In this document: positions 26,822 through 37,332 of the stretch, piece after piece
Layout: every line of letters starts with the position of its first letter
Position numbering within the stretch: the first letter of the stretch is position 1
Source: Anaeromyces robustus
Lineage: Eukaryota > Neocallimastigomycota > Neocallimastigomycetes > Neocallimastigales > Neocallimastigaceae
DNA length: 56,283 nucleotides
Reading direction: 5' to 3'
Assembly: GCA_002104895.1 (NCBI GenBank)
Contig: MCFG01000422.1
Location: 1-56,283, forward strand
Position numbers and translations under genes: made by a program
Notes under the pieces: generated by a model
Databases searched by the model: none
Told to the model about the DNA's origin: nothing
What the model saw: only the letters and a program-made list of their open reading frames with translations

Positions 26822-28564
26822 TTATTCTGGGCATTTACCACCTTTTGCTATCAAATAATCTTTAATATAAGAATGAGCATTATCTCCTGCATAATCTATT
26901 GCTGTTTTACCAAAATTGTCTTCTTCATTTATATCTACTTCCATTTTAACTAAATATTTTACAGCCTCATTATTACCATTTTCACACGCAACCATTAATG
27001 GTGTTTTACCATTCTTATTTCTTTTGTTTATCTTTGCTCCATGTCTTACTAAATAATGTATTTCCCTTACGTATCCTTGTCTACATGCAATCATTAATAA
27101 TGTATCATCATATTTATTTTCTTTATCTATATCGGCTCCATAGGCTATTAAATAATTTACAATAGATTCATTTCCATTTTCAATGGCAACCATTAATGGG
27201 GTTTCACCATGCTTGTTTTCTTCATTTACATCAACTCCAAGTTCAATTAAATATTTTACGCCATCCTCATTATTACTCTTACATGCCATCATTAATAAAG
27301 TCTCATTATACATATTTTCTTCATTCATATTTTTACCAAGTCCAAGTAAATATTTTACCATATTTTCATTTCCACCTTTAAATGCAATCATTAATGGGGT
27401 TTCACCACACCAATTCACATCATTTATGTTTGCTCCGAGTTCAATTAAATATTTTATTCTATTTTCATTTTTACTTCTACATGCTGCCATTAATGGTGTT
27501 TCATTATACCTGTTTTTTTTATTTAAATCGGCACCAAATTCAATTAAATATTTTATTATATTTTCATTGGTACTTCTACAGGCATTAAATAACGGTGTTT
27601 CATCATTTATGTTTTCCTTATTTATATCAGCCCCGTATTCTATTAAATATTTTACTATATTTTCATTTCCACTATCACATGCATAAAACAACGGTGTTTC
27701 ATGATCATCATTTTCTATATTTACGCTTACTCCAAAGTCAATTAAATATTTTACTATATCTTCATTTCCAATTTTGCATGCATCTGTTAATAATGTTTCG
27801 TTATGCTTATTTTGCTGATATATATCTGCACCAAGTCCAGCTAAATATTTTAATACATTTCCTTTCCCGTTTCTACATGCAAAAAATAAAGGTGTTTCAA
27901 GGTTCACATTTTCTTTATTAATATCTGCACCAAGTTTAACTAAATATTTTATTAATTTTTCTTTTCCACTTTCACATGCATTAAATAATGGTGATTCATT
28001 ATCTTCATTCTCAATATTTGTGTTCATTCCATGGTCAATTAAATATTGTACCATCATTTCATTTCCACATTTACATGCATTAAACATATATACATCACTA
28101 GTGATATTACTATTGTCACTATTTACATTTGTTGTTGGAATTTTGTATTCTGAAAGTTTTTGAATAAAATCTGAAGAATTTATTTGAATTTTATTTTTAT
28201 AATGAAGAAGAAGTAAATTTATAATAAAATTATTATCATTAACAAAATAATAATTATCAAATATTACATTTAATAATTCAATGTTATTATCTTTTATTAA
28301 TTTTTTTATTAAAAAAGGTGATACATCTAAAAATTTTGAACATTTCTTTATAATGAATTCAAATCTTGGAATTGTTAAATTTTTTCTTTTATACAATTCG
28401 TATACTATATCTTTATTATTATTGGCAAAGGTATTATAATTTGATAAAACTTTTATTTTATCAATGTCTGTATGATCTAAAGCTAACACTAACGAGTCAA
28501 GATTATTGTTAAAGATTACTTTTTGAATAACAAATTTATTAAATATACCTTTTGCTGTATTCAT
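26822..28564 (-). CDS. Ankyrin-repeat protein (580 aa, 13 repeats), intronless
   Basis: Residues about 160-575 form about thirteen regular 33-residue ankyrin repeats (consensus ETPLMxACxxGNExIVKYLIExGADINxEN), close to textbook spacing. The first 150 residues are different. They contain NLTIPRFEFIIKKC, then LIKKLIKDNNIELLNVIF and FIINLLLLHYKNKIQINSSD, which match one half of the 280-residue super-repeat of the 1930-residue ANK protein. The two proteins therefore share an N-terminal module. No signal peptide or membrane segment is visible. The protein is probably a cytosolic binding scaffold; the target is unknown. The repeats are so regular that long meaningless frames open on the other strand. 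Decayed repeats of the same type lie on both sides (26345-26480 and about 29995-30105). The C-terminus is IAKGGKCPE. Confidence 0.9.
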   Translation of the reverse strand: MNTAKGIFNKFVIQKVIFNNNLDSLVLALDHTDIDKIKVLSNYNTFANNNKDIVYELYKRKNLTIPRFEFIIKKCSKFLDVSPFLIKKLIKDNNIELLNVIFDNYYFVNDNNFIINLLLLHYKNKIQINSSDFIQKLSEYKIPTTNVNSDNSNITSDVYMFNACKCGNEMMVQYLIDHGMNTNIENEDNESPLFNACESGKEKLIKYLVKLGADINKENVNLETPLFFACRNGKGNVLKYLAGLGADIYQQNKHNETLLTDACKIGNEDIVKYLIDFGVSVNIENDDHETPLFYACDSGNENIVKYLIEYGADINKENINDETPLFNACRSTNENIIKYLIEFGADLNKKNRYNETPLMAACRSKNENRIKYLIELGANINDVNWCGETPLMIAFKGGNENMVKYLLGLGKNMNEENMYNETLLMMACKSNNEDGVKYLIELGVDVNEENKHGETPLMVAIENGNESIVNYLIAYGADIDKENKYDDTLLMIACRQGYVREIHYLVRHGAKINKRNKNGKTPLMVACENGNNEAVKYLVKMEVDINEEDNFGKTAIDYAGDNAHSYIKDYLIAKGGKCPE

Positions 28565-28813
28565 TTTAAAATTTAGATAAATAATACTAAAAATGTATAT
28601 AAGAGTAAATATATATTTTTTGTTTTTGTTTTATTGTTTTTCTATTGTTGTTGTTGTTGTTGTTTTATGTTTTATGTTTTACGTTTTTTGTTTTTGTTTT
28701 GTTGTTTTGATTTTAGTTTTTTATTTGTTTATATTGAACGAGGATTTAATAGGGAATTTTATTCGATTATTTAATAGATGTTATTGCCATTGATTGGATT
28801 ATTTAATAAGGAG

Positions 28814-29257
28814 TGTTGCATTTCACAATAGTGCGTATAATTAAATAAATAAAAATATAATGAAGTAATAAATTATTTAATAATATTTTATTTATTTTTT
28901 ATTTAATGATATTGAATATTTTTTCAATACTTTTTTATTTAATATTTTAGTAATATTGAATATTTTTACAATACTTTTTTATTTAATATTTTAGTAATAT
29001 TGAATATTTTTTTTATTTAATATTTTAGTAATATTGAATATTTTTTTTATTTAATATTTTAGTAATATTGAATATTTTTTTTATTTAATATTTTAGTAAT
29101 ATTGAATATTTTTTTTATTTAATATTTTAGTAATATTGAATATTTTTTTTATTTAGTTTTTTTATCTCATAACGTGGCTTTCATAATTTGTGTTAAAAAA
29201 ATTTTTATTTTTTAATTTATTTATTATGCGCCCCATATCATATTGCTAAATGCAACA
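28814..29257. mobile_element. Putative MITE-like element with imperfect terminal inverted repeats
   Basis: The left end TGTTGCATTTCACAATA..GTGCGTATAAT..AAATAAAT (28814-28850) matches the reverse complement of the right end: TGTTGCATTTAGCAATA, 8 extra bases, then GGCGCATAATAAATAAAT (29257-29213). The match runs through rare G/C-containing words, so it is unlikely to be chance in this sequence. The inside is non-coding and mostly a 34-bp minisatellite. I see no clear target-site duplication, so the mobile-element call is inference. Confidence 0.5.
28937..29150. repeat. 34-bp minisatellite inside the inverted-repeat element
   Basis: Five exact tandem copies of ATTTAATATTTTAGTAATAT plus TGAATATTTTTTTT start at 28981, 29015, 29049, 29083 and 29117. 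They are preceded by a variant copy at 28937-28980 carrying an ACAATAC insertion. Confidence 0.95.
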
Positions 29258-29419
29258 TTGCGAAATACAATACATTCGATTTAATAATATATATAATTTT
29301 TAATATAAATTTAAATTATAGAATTTATAATTATAATTATAAATTATTTTAGTAGAATAGTTTAAATGACTTCTTTTTTTTGTATTACGGCATTGTGTTA
29401 CAAATTATTTTATAAAATA

Positions 29420-29648
29420 TATATATATATGGATTTTTAATTTTAAAACTATATATTTAATTTTTATTTAATCATGAATAATTTTATATTTTTTGTTTTT
29501 TGTTTTTTTTACTTTTAATTTTTTGTTTTGTTATTTTGTTATTATGTTATTTTGTTTTTGTTTTTTTCATGAAAAAAATATATATATATGGATTTTTGAT
29601 TTTAAAATTATAAATTTAATTTTTATTTAATCATGAATAATTTTATAT
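29420..29648. repeat. Pair of ~70-bp direct repeats
   Basis: Bases 29420-29489 and 29579-29648 share ATATATATGGATTTTT, then a stretch ending TTTAATCATGAATAATTTTA with a few substitutions. They are separated by about 90 bp of T/G-rich sequence. Confidence 0.8.
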
Positions 29649-29994
29649 ATACTGTATATAATATTTTAGCACCACACAATTTAGTGCATTTTCTAAAAAT
29701 TATTTCGGAGAAATGCCTCTTTCCAAAATGTAAATTTCCGTAACGAAATATTAAGAAATACTTTGCTAAAAAAATATACAAAGAATATGTGAAAGTGGAA
29801 ATAAACTTTATTTATAATCCTGAGAAAACATATTTCAAAGGAATTTTATTTATTATTTAAAAGAAAAGCTTAAGAAAAACAATTATTATTAGTATATTAA
29901 CATTTATTGTTAAGATGCTAGTAGTATATTATAGCTATAAATAATAAAAAACAAGATGTTATCCATTCCATACCATCTAAATAATTTATTATAT

Positions 29995-30105
29995 TTTAAT
30001 TTTCACTTGACCATCTATAAAATAATGAGGTTTACAAAAGCCTAATTTTCTTTATTGATATCTATTCTATGCTTAATTAAAGATTTTACCATTTTTTTAT
30101 ATATC
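29995..30105 (-). pseudogene. Decayed ankyrin-repeat fragment
   Basis: The minus strand reads MVKSLIKHRIDINKEN followed directly by a TAG stop. This matches the repeat core IVKYLIEYGADINKEN of the ANK gene at 26822-28564. The following repeat is only recognisable with frame changes (PHYFIDGQVKIKI). It is on the same strand as that gene and about 1.4 kb upstream of its start. Confidence 0.65.
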
Positions 30106-30604
30106 TATTTTTAGAAAATATATTTAATAATATATTCTAATTCGAAAAACTATCCTATGAAGTTCAAGTTCATTATAAAAGTGAATCAATTGGTGTATAT
30201 ATTTTTATGAATATATTTTCCAATTATTTGATCATCTGGAAATAAATTATATAAATGGAGACAAATAAAATTAATAATATTTGTTTCATATTGTTAATAT
30301 TTTTTTCTTTGAATTTAATTATTTTTAATGAAATTCACAATACAATATTAAGATTAGGTAATATTTACTAATCATAGTTATTATAAAATCTATTATTTAT
30401 GTATATATGTTTTATATTATTATCTAAACCATTATATAAAAGATTTTTTCATTATTTCATTTTAATACCTTATAATAATTATATTTAAATAAAAAAATAA
30501 AAAAAAAATAAATAAATACATAAATAAATTAAGTGAATCAATAAATAAATAAATAAAACATGTAAATAAATATAATAATAAATGAATAATAATAATAAAA
30601 ATTA

Positions 30605-30612
30605 ATAAATAA

Positions 30613-30699
<87 letters not shown>

Positions 30700-30740
30700 A
30701 AAATAAATAAATAATAAATAAATAAATAAATAATAAAAAT
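30605..30740. repeat. AAAT microsatellite
   Basis: (AAAT)n with a few AAT slips. Confidence 0.9.
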
Positions 30741-30926
30741 AAATTAATAATTAAATAACAATAATTATATTAAATAGAAAAAAAAAAAATAATTAAAAAA
30801 ATAAAAACTACAAATATAAGATTTAAAGATAATCAAAAATTTTATTGGTTGATTATTCCTATATTCAATATATAATTTTTAATTTTTTAATTTATATAGT
30901 TTTTCATTTCTTTTATAAATAATCAT

Positions 30927-30965
<39 letters not shown>

Positions 30966-31295
30966 CGCGAAGTTTATAGTTAAATATATTTAATAATAAT
31001 TTTTTTTCAATTTCTTTAAATTAAGAGAAATCGTTAAAATTGTATTATTAAGTTAGTGGGAAAATAAATTATAAGAAAATTTTTTAGAAAAAATAAGAAA
31101 AAGCTAAACAAAAACAGTAAAAATAAATAAAACGAGTAAAATAGAATAAAATACAAAAAAAAAAAAAAAAAAAAAAAATAAAATAAAATAAAATAAAATA
31201 AAATAAAATAAAATTAATTTAAAAAAAAAATATTATTTAATTACAAAACCTTATATTTTATTTTTTCATTAAAATAAAAATATTAATACTTAAAA

Positions 31296-34200
31296 ATGGA
31301 GTTTGAAGCTAAATATCAAAAACATTTAAATAAGTATACCAAAAAGGGTATACCAAGGTTATTTGAAATGGCTGGGACGAAAAAATATCTATTATATGTT
31401 TCGTCTTTCTTTGCTGTTTTAAGTTCAGCTTGTTCTCTTATTCCTTATATTTCTGTATATAAAGTTTTAGAAGTATTGCTCAAAAATTATGTATTCTATT
31501 CAAATAATAATAGAGATTCAAAAGGTATGGAAAGTGATAGTCAAATTATGATAAAATGGGGTATCATTTCAATTGTTTCATTTGTTTTAGTAGTCGTTTT
31601 TCAAGCTCTCAGTTTAATTTTTTCACATATTGCTGCTTTTAATATTCTTTATAATATTAGAGTATTGATGGCTGAACATATTGGTTTTTTACCTTTAGGT
31701 TATTTAAGTAATACAACTACTGGTGCTATCAGTAAAACTTTAGAACAGAATGTAGAAAAGATTGAACTTTTTATTGCTCATACCATTCCAGATCTTGTTA
31801 AAGTGGCTGCTATATGTATTCTTGCTTTCGCTCTTTTCTTCAGATATAATATTATTTTAACCATTGTATGTATAGTTGTATTTATTTTAGCATTAGTAAT
31901 GCAATTCTCCGGTATGTTTAGTAAAAGATCTATGGAATTACAAAAACAATACTTTGATATAGCTGAAAAAATTAGTGGATCTGTCGTTCAATTTATTTAT
32001 GGTATGCCAGTTGTTAAGATTTTCGGTAAAACTGTTTTCTCATTCCATAAATTAGCTGATGATTTAAAGAAATATCGTGAAATTTCTATAGAATGTTGTC
32101 ATATTTATCGTACTGGTATGTGTTTTTTCATTGCTTTATTGGAATCATTTGTAGCTTTCATTATTCCAGTTGGTTTATTGTTATTATCAAGAAATGAAAA
32201 GGATTTGGCATTAGCTTTAGATTATATTTTCTTCATTATCATGAGTCCTGGTATATCAGGTCCTCTTTATAGTTTATTAATGATAGTTTCAAGTATCGAA
32301 TCTATTAATGAAGGTAATAATAGAATTGACGCTATACTTAATGAAGACATTATTACACAACCAGAAAGTCCAAAAATCCCAACTAAATATAATGTTACAT
32401 TCAGAGATGTTACATTTAATTATAAGGAATCTGAAAAATCTAGAAGTGGTGAAAAGAATGTTTTAAGTAATGTTAGTTTTGAAGCTGAAAATGGTAAAAT
32501 TACTGCATTAGTTGGTCCTTCAGGTTCTGGTAAATCTACTATTGGTAGTTTAATTCCAAGATTCTGGGATGTTGAAAAAGGTGAAATTTGTATTGGTGGT
32601 ATTAATGTTAAAGATATTACTTATCCAGATTTGATGAATATTATTTCTTTTGTATTCCAAGATACTTTCCTTTTCAATGATACTATATATAATAATATTA
32701 TTATTGGTAGACCAAATGCAACGAAAGAAGATGTTATTGCTGCTGCTAAAGCTGCCCAATGCCATGATTTTATTGAGAATTTACCTCATCAATATGAAAC
32801 AATTATTGGAAGTGCAGAAGATACTGAAGGTGTTCTTCTTTCTGGTGGTGAACAACAACGTGTTTGTATTGCTAGAGCTATTCTTAAAAATTCACCAATT
32901 TTAGTTTTAGATGAAGCTACTGCTTATTCTGATCCTGAAAATGAATATAATATTCAATTAGCTTTAAAAGAACTTATTAAGAATAAAACAGTTATTGTAA
33001 TTGCTCATAACTTAAACACTATTAAATCTGCTGATAATATTTTGGTTGTTAAAGAAGGTGAAATTGTTGAACAAGGCAAACATGAACAACTTTTAAGTAT
33101 GAATGGACTTTACACTTCAATGTGGAATGCCTATGTTAATTCTTCTAAATGGTTCATTACCAATAAATCTAATGAAAAGGATATATCTCAAAGTTATAAC
33201 TTTAAAATTGATGAAGATACTGATAATAACAAAGAAGTTATTGATATTAAGGATGCTAAAATTAATAATAAAAAAGTAGTTAAAAGGAATGAAAATATGT
33301 TTTCAGATAATTTAAATTTATTGTATAATATTACTTGTGGTCATCCAAAAAGAATTTATTCTGCTATTTTATATACTATTCTTGCTAATTTTGTTACCAT
33401 GATTCCATTTGGTTTAGCTATTAACGTTGTTCAAACTGTATTTGAAGCTTATAATGGTTCTGGTGATCCATTGAATAAAACTAAGATTTGGATTATTTCC
33501 GGTGTACTTATTGCTTTTATCTTTATTATTTATCTTACTCAAATACCAGCTTATAATCATTGTTTTGAAGAAGCTTATAAAGCAAGTGTTAGTGGTAGAA
33601 TGGAATTAGCTGAACATGTTCGTCGTCTTCCTATTGGTACTATTTATGCTAAAGATCCTGGAGAAATGGTTAGTTTATTAATGAATGATTATTTGTTAAT
33701 TGAAACTGCTTCTTCTCATTTAGTTCCTCAACTTTTTGGTGCTTTAGTTATGCCTATAGTTGCCTTTATCTTTTTACTTTTTGTTGATTGGAGATTAGAT
33801 CTTGCTGCCTTCCTTCCATTCCCATTAGGTTTATTTATTATTATTTTAGCTACTTCACTTCAAAATAACTTATCTTTAAAACAATTATTAGCTAAAGTTG
33901 AAGCTGGTAATAGTTTCCAAGAATATATGAAAGGCATTCGTTGTATTAAAGCTTACAATTTAATTGGTAGCAAATTTGAACGTTTGGAACATGCATTCCA
34001 TAAACTTATGAATGAAAGTATTAAAATTGAAGTTGTTCTTGGTCCAATTGTAAGTTTATCAGCTAGTATTACTCACAGTGGTATATTCTTTATGATTATT
34101 GTTGGTGCATATCTTTTAAAGAATGGTGAAATTACAATTTCTACTTTTGTTTTATTCCTTGTAATTGGTTCAAGAGTATTTGATCCTTTAGTTAAATCTA

Positions 34201-35084
34201 TTGGTAATATTGCTGAGATAAGATATTCTGCTGTTGCTGGTAAACGTATTCAAGATTTCCTTGCACTTCCAACTATGGAAGGTACTATTGATGTTAACTA
34301 TGAAGAAAAGAAAGATATTGTATTTAAGAATGTTTCCTTTAAGTATTTAGATGAACAGAAATCTACAACCATTAAAGGAAATAGAGAATATGATCTTAAA
34401 AATATAAATATTAAGATGGCTCAAGGATCTTTAACTGCTTTAGTTGGTCCATCTGGTTCTGGTAAGACCACTATACTTAAATTAATTTCTAAATTTTATG
34501 ATGTTAACAGTGGTAAAATTACTTATGCTGGTGAAGATATTTCAAAAATTGATCCAGAATTTTATATGAAAAATATATCTATTGTTTTCCAAGATGTTTA
34601 TCTTTTCCAAGATACTATTGCAAATAATATTCGTTTTGGTAGAGAAAATGCAACAAAGGAAGATATTGTTCAAGCAGCTAAAAAGTCTTGTGCTCATGAT
34701 TTCATTATGAGTCTTCCAAAAGGATATGATACCATGGTTGGTGAAGGAGGTTGTACTTTATCTGGTGGTGAAAAACAAAGAATATCAATTGCAAGAGCTA
34801 TTCTTAAAGATTCTCCAGTTGTTCTTTTAGATGAAGCAACTTCATCACTTGATCCAGAAAATGAAGTTGAAGTTCAAAAAGCTATTTCAGAATTAATTGC
34901 TGGTCGTACAGTTATTGTTATTTCTCATCATTTAAGAACTATTAAAGAAGCTGATAATATTATAGTATTAAATGAAGGAGAAGTAGTAGAACAAGGTACT
35001 CATGAACAATTAATGAATAATAATGGTGTTTATAAACGTTTATGGGATGTTCAAGATAAATATAATGGATGGTCAATGAAATAA
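31296..35084 (+). CDS. Full-size ABC exporter, fused bacterial-type half transporters (1262 aa)
   Basis: The single-exon ORF has the layout TMD1-NBD1-TMD2-NBD2. TMD1 spans about residues 30-330. NBD1 has Walker A GPSGSGKST (407-415), Q-loop VFQDTFLF, signature LSGGEQQR (from 515), Walker B and D-loop LVLDEATAYSDPENE, and H-loop IAHNLNTI. TMD2 spans about 690-1000. NBD2 has GPSGSGKTT (1051-1059), VFQDVYLF, LSGGEKQR (from 1155), LLDEATSSLDPENE and ISHHLRTI. Both ATP sites look intact. The paired D-loop types (AxxDPENE in one half, SSLDPENE in the other) resemble bacterial two-subunit exporters of the YbtPQ/IrtAB kind, here fused into one chain; that affinity is judged by eye. Substrate is unknown. 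It faces its paralog downstream in the same direction. Absence of introns fits acquisition from bacteria followed by fusion. Confidence 0.9.
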   Translation: MEFEAKYQKHLNKYTKKGIPRLFEMAGTKKYLLYVSSFFAVLSSACSLIPYISVYKVLEVLLKNYVFYSNNNRDSKGMESDSQIMIKWGIISIVSFVLVVVFQALSLIFSHIAAFNILYNIRVLMAEHIGFLPLGYLSNTTTGAISKTLEQNVEKIELFIAHTIPDLVKVAAICILAFALFFRYNIILTIVCIVVFILALVMQFSGMFSKRSMELQKQYFDIAEKISGSVVQFIYGMPVVKIFGKTVFSFHKLADDLKKYREISIECCHIYRTGMCFFIALLESFVAFIIPVGLLLLSRNEKDLALALDYIFFIIMSPGISGPLYSLLMIVSSIESINEGNNRIDAILNEDIITQPESPKIPTKYNVTFRDVTFNYKESEKSRSGEKNVLSNVSFEAENGKITALVGPSGSGKSTIGSLIPRFWDVEKGEICIGGINVKDITYPDLMNIISFVFQDTFLFNDTIYNNIIIGRPNATKEDVIAAAKAAQCHDFIENLPHQYETIIGSAEDTEGVLLSGGEQQRVCIARAILKNSPILVLDEATAYSDPENEYNIQLALKELIKNKTVIVIAHNLNTIKSADNILVVKEGEIVEQGKHEQLLSMNGLYTSMWNAYVNSSKWFITNKSNEKDISQSYNFKIDEDTDNNKEVIDIKDAKINNKKVVKRNENMFSDNLNLLYNITCGHPKRIYSAILYTILANFVTMIPFGLAINVVQTVFEAYNGSGDPLNKTKIWIISGVLIAFIFIIYLTQIPAYNHCFEEAYKASVSGRMELAEHVRRLPIGTIYAKDPGEMVSLLMNDYLLIETASSHLVPQLFGALVMPIVAFIFLLFVDWRLDLAAFLPFPLGLFIIILATSLQNNLSLKQLLAKVEAGNSFQEYMKGIRCIKAYNLIGSKFERLEHAFHKLMNESIKIEVVLGPIVSLSASITHSGIFFMIIVGAYLLKNGEITISTFVLFLVIGSRVFDPLVKSIGNIAEIRYSAVAGKRIQDFLALPTMEGTIDVNYEEKKDIVFKNVSFKYLDEQKSTTIKGNREYDLKNINIKMAQGSLTALVGPSGSGKTTILKLISKFYDVNSGKITYAGEDISKIDPEFYMKNISIVFQDVYLFQDTIANNIRFGRENATKEDIVQAAKKSCAHDFIMSLPKGYDTMVGEGGCTLSGGEKQRISIARAILKDSPVVLLDEATSSLDPENEVEVQKAISELIAGRTVIVISHHLRTIKEADNIIVLNEGEVVEQGTHEQLMNNNGVYKRLWDVQDKYNGWSMK

Positions 35085-35550
35085 TATGGGATGTTTAAGA
35101 TGGTAAATATTATGAATAATGAATAGTCAATGAAACATGAAACATTTAATTTAAATCAATTTTTTTTTTAATTATCATATTATCAATTTGATATTTATTT
35201 CTATATAATATTTTTATATTAGTATATATAGTATATATATATTATAATTTATCTCTATATATATATACAAATATTTTCTTTATATTGTTTGAAAGAAGAT
35301 TTTTTGATCATATTTTATTTTGATTATAATTACATAATAAAAATTAAAAAACATATATGATAAAAATAAAAAATAAATAAATAAATAAATAAATAAAAAT
35401 TAATAAATATATAAATAAATAAATAAATAAATAAAAATTAATAAATATATAAATAAATAATAAATAAAGAAATAAATAATAAATAAAAAATAAATAAACA
35501 AACAAATAAATAAATATAAAAAATAAATAAATAAATAAATAAATATAAAA

Positions 35551-35621
<71 letters not shown>

Positions 35622-36366
35622 AATTAAATGATATGGATATATTAATTGTTTGATGATAAAATAACTAAGAAAGATACTTATATTTAAAAAGTAATATACA
35701 ATTAATCTAAAAAATTATATATATAAGTTATTAATAAAAACAATAATTATATTTAAAATTATATAAATTTTAAATATTACATTATTATTATTCTAATTAA
35801 AGTTTAAATATTTTTTTTTACATGAAAAACTCATCTTTTATTCTTTATTTTTTATTTTTATTTTATTTGCATTTTGCATTTCGCATTTTTTTTTTTTTTT
35901 TTTAATTTCGATTTGTATACTTTAATTTTTTTATTTTTTTTTTAGAAATTGTCACCAAATTTTTGTCTGAAGAAATTCTATTTTAATATATAAATATATT
36001 ACATTTAATTATTAAAATTTATCGTGTAACGTATATTTATATTCTTATTGGATAATCATTCCATATATGAATTAATATATAATAATAAAATATTAATAAT
36101 ATTAATTGTAAATAAGAATAATATTAAAAACCGAGAATACAAAGCAAAATTGTTATCTTTAGCTTGTATAATTTTTAGAGTAAAATATTTTTCATATTTA
36201 GGATAAAATATTTTTCATTTTAAGGTTAATATTTATTACATATTATTTTTTATTATATTATATTATATTATATTATATTATATTATATTATATTATATTG
36301 CAACAATATATATATTTTTTGAAATGTATAATTTTGTTTTAATATAAAAAAGTAAAAAATTTCTTT

Positions 36367-36402
<36 letters not shown>

Positions 36403-36751
36403 AAAAATAATATAATAATAATAATAATAATAATAAAATAATAATTATTATTATTTATATTATTATAATAAATATTAGAGAATTATAAAAATAATAATAA
36501 TATTATTGACAAAAATATTTATAAATATTTTTGTTAATATATTATTTATTATTTTAAAATGAAAAATTAATAATATAAAAAATAAAAATACACATAAAAC
36601 GAACATAAATGAGAATAAAAAATAAAATAAAACGAACATAAATGAGAATAAAAAATAAGAATTGATATTATTAATAACAATAAATAATAAAAATAAAATA
36701 AAGATTATCAAATATTATAAAAAAATAATAAAAAAAATTAATTATAATAGA

Positions 36752-36786
<35 letters not shown>

Positions 36787-37332
36787 ATAGATAAATAAAT
36801 AAATAAATTAATAAATAAAGAAATTATTAATAATTACTTGTTTTAGCAATAAATAATAATAGCAATAAGAATATTAATAAGTCTTTATATATATTTATTT
36901 ATATATATTATTTATTATAATAAAATAGAAAAAATATATATAATAAAAAAATAATTGTAAATTATATAAATATTTAAAATAAAATATAACATATATAAAA
37001 ACCAATATTTAAAATAAAATATAACATATATAAAAACCAATATTTAAAATAAAATATAACATATATAAAAACCAATATTTAAAATAAAATATAACATATA
37101 TAAAAACCAATATTTAAAATAAAATATAACATATATAAAAACCAATATTTAAAATAAAATATAACATATATAAAAACCAATATTTAAAATAATAATAATA
37201 ATAATAATAATAAAATCAATAGAATTAATATATATACATATGAAATAATTATAAATATTTTCATTTTTTAAATAATATAATATAATGGTTTTATATTTAA
37301 TACAGCACAATATATTAAAGAAGTAAAAAAAA
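35085..37332. other. Repeat-rich spacer between the two ABC genes
   Basis: This holds AAAT-family microsatellites (about 35365-35622 and 36753-36820), a (ATTAT)n pentanucleotide tract (about 36251-36298), a run of about 29 T (36370-36398), a 37-bp AACATAAATGAGAATAAAAAATAA-type duplication near 36600-36660, and a 35-bp minisatellite (about 36968-37195) close to the second ABC start. No gene is seen. Confidence 0.6.
36968..37195. repeat. 35-bp minisatellite upstream of the second ABC gene
   Basis: Exact 35-bp units (ACCAATATTTAAAATAAAAT then ATAACATATATAAAA) start at 37001, 37036, 37071, 37106 and 37141, with partial copies before (from about 36968) and after (37176-37195). The array ends about 140 bp before the ATG at 37333, so it lies in the probable promoter or 5' UTR. 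Confidence 0.95.

Larger units (their letters stand above)
28565..31295. other. 2.7-kb spacer with inverted-repeat element, ANK relic and microsatellites
   Basis: It holds a probable non-autonomous element (28814-29257) carrying a 34-bp minisatellite, a 70-bp direct duplication (29420-29489 and 29579-29648) and a decayed ANK fragment (about 29995-30105). An AAAT microsatellite (about 30605-30740), a T run near 30933-30960 and an (AAAAT)n tract near 31178-31215 lie before the ABC gene. No intact gene is seen. Confidence 0.6.

Noticed and set aside
27183-27921. Several open frames opposite the 580-residue ANK gene
   Set aside because: They are shadow frames kept open by the regular 99-nt repeat period; they encode only a periodic echo of the ankyrin repeats.
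28937-29150. CRISPR-like array (34-bp repeats)
   Set aside because: Units are contiguous without unique spacers and the context is eukaryotic; it is a minisatellite.
36968-37195. CRISPR-like array (35-bp repeats)
   Set aside because: It is a head-to-tail minisatellite with no spacers.
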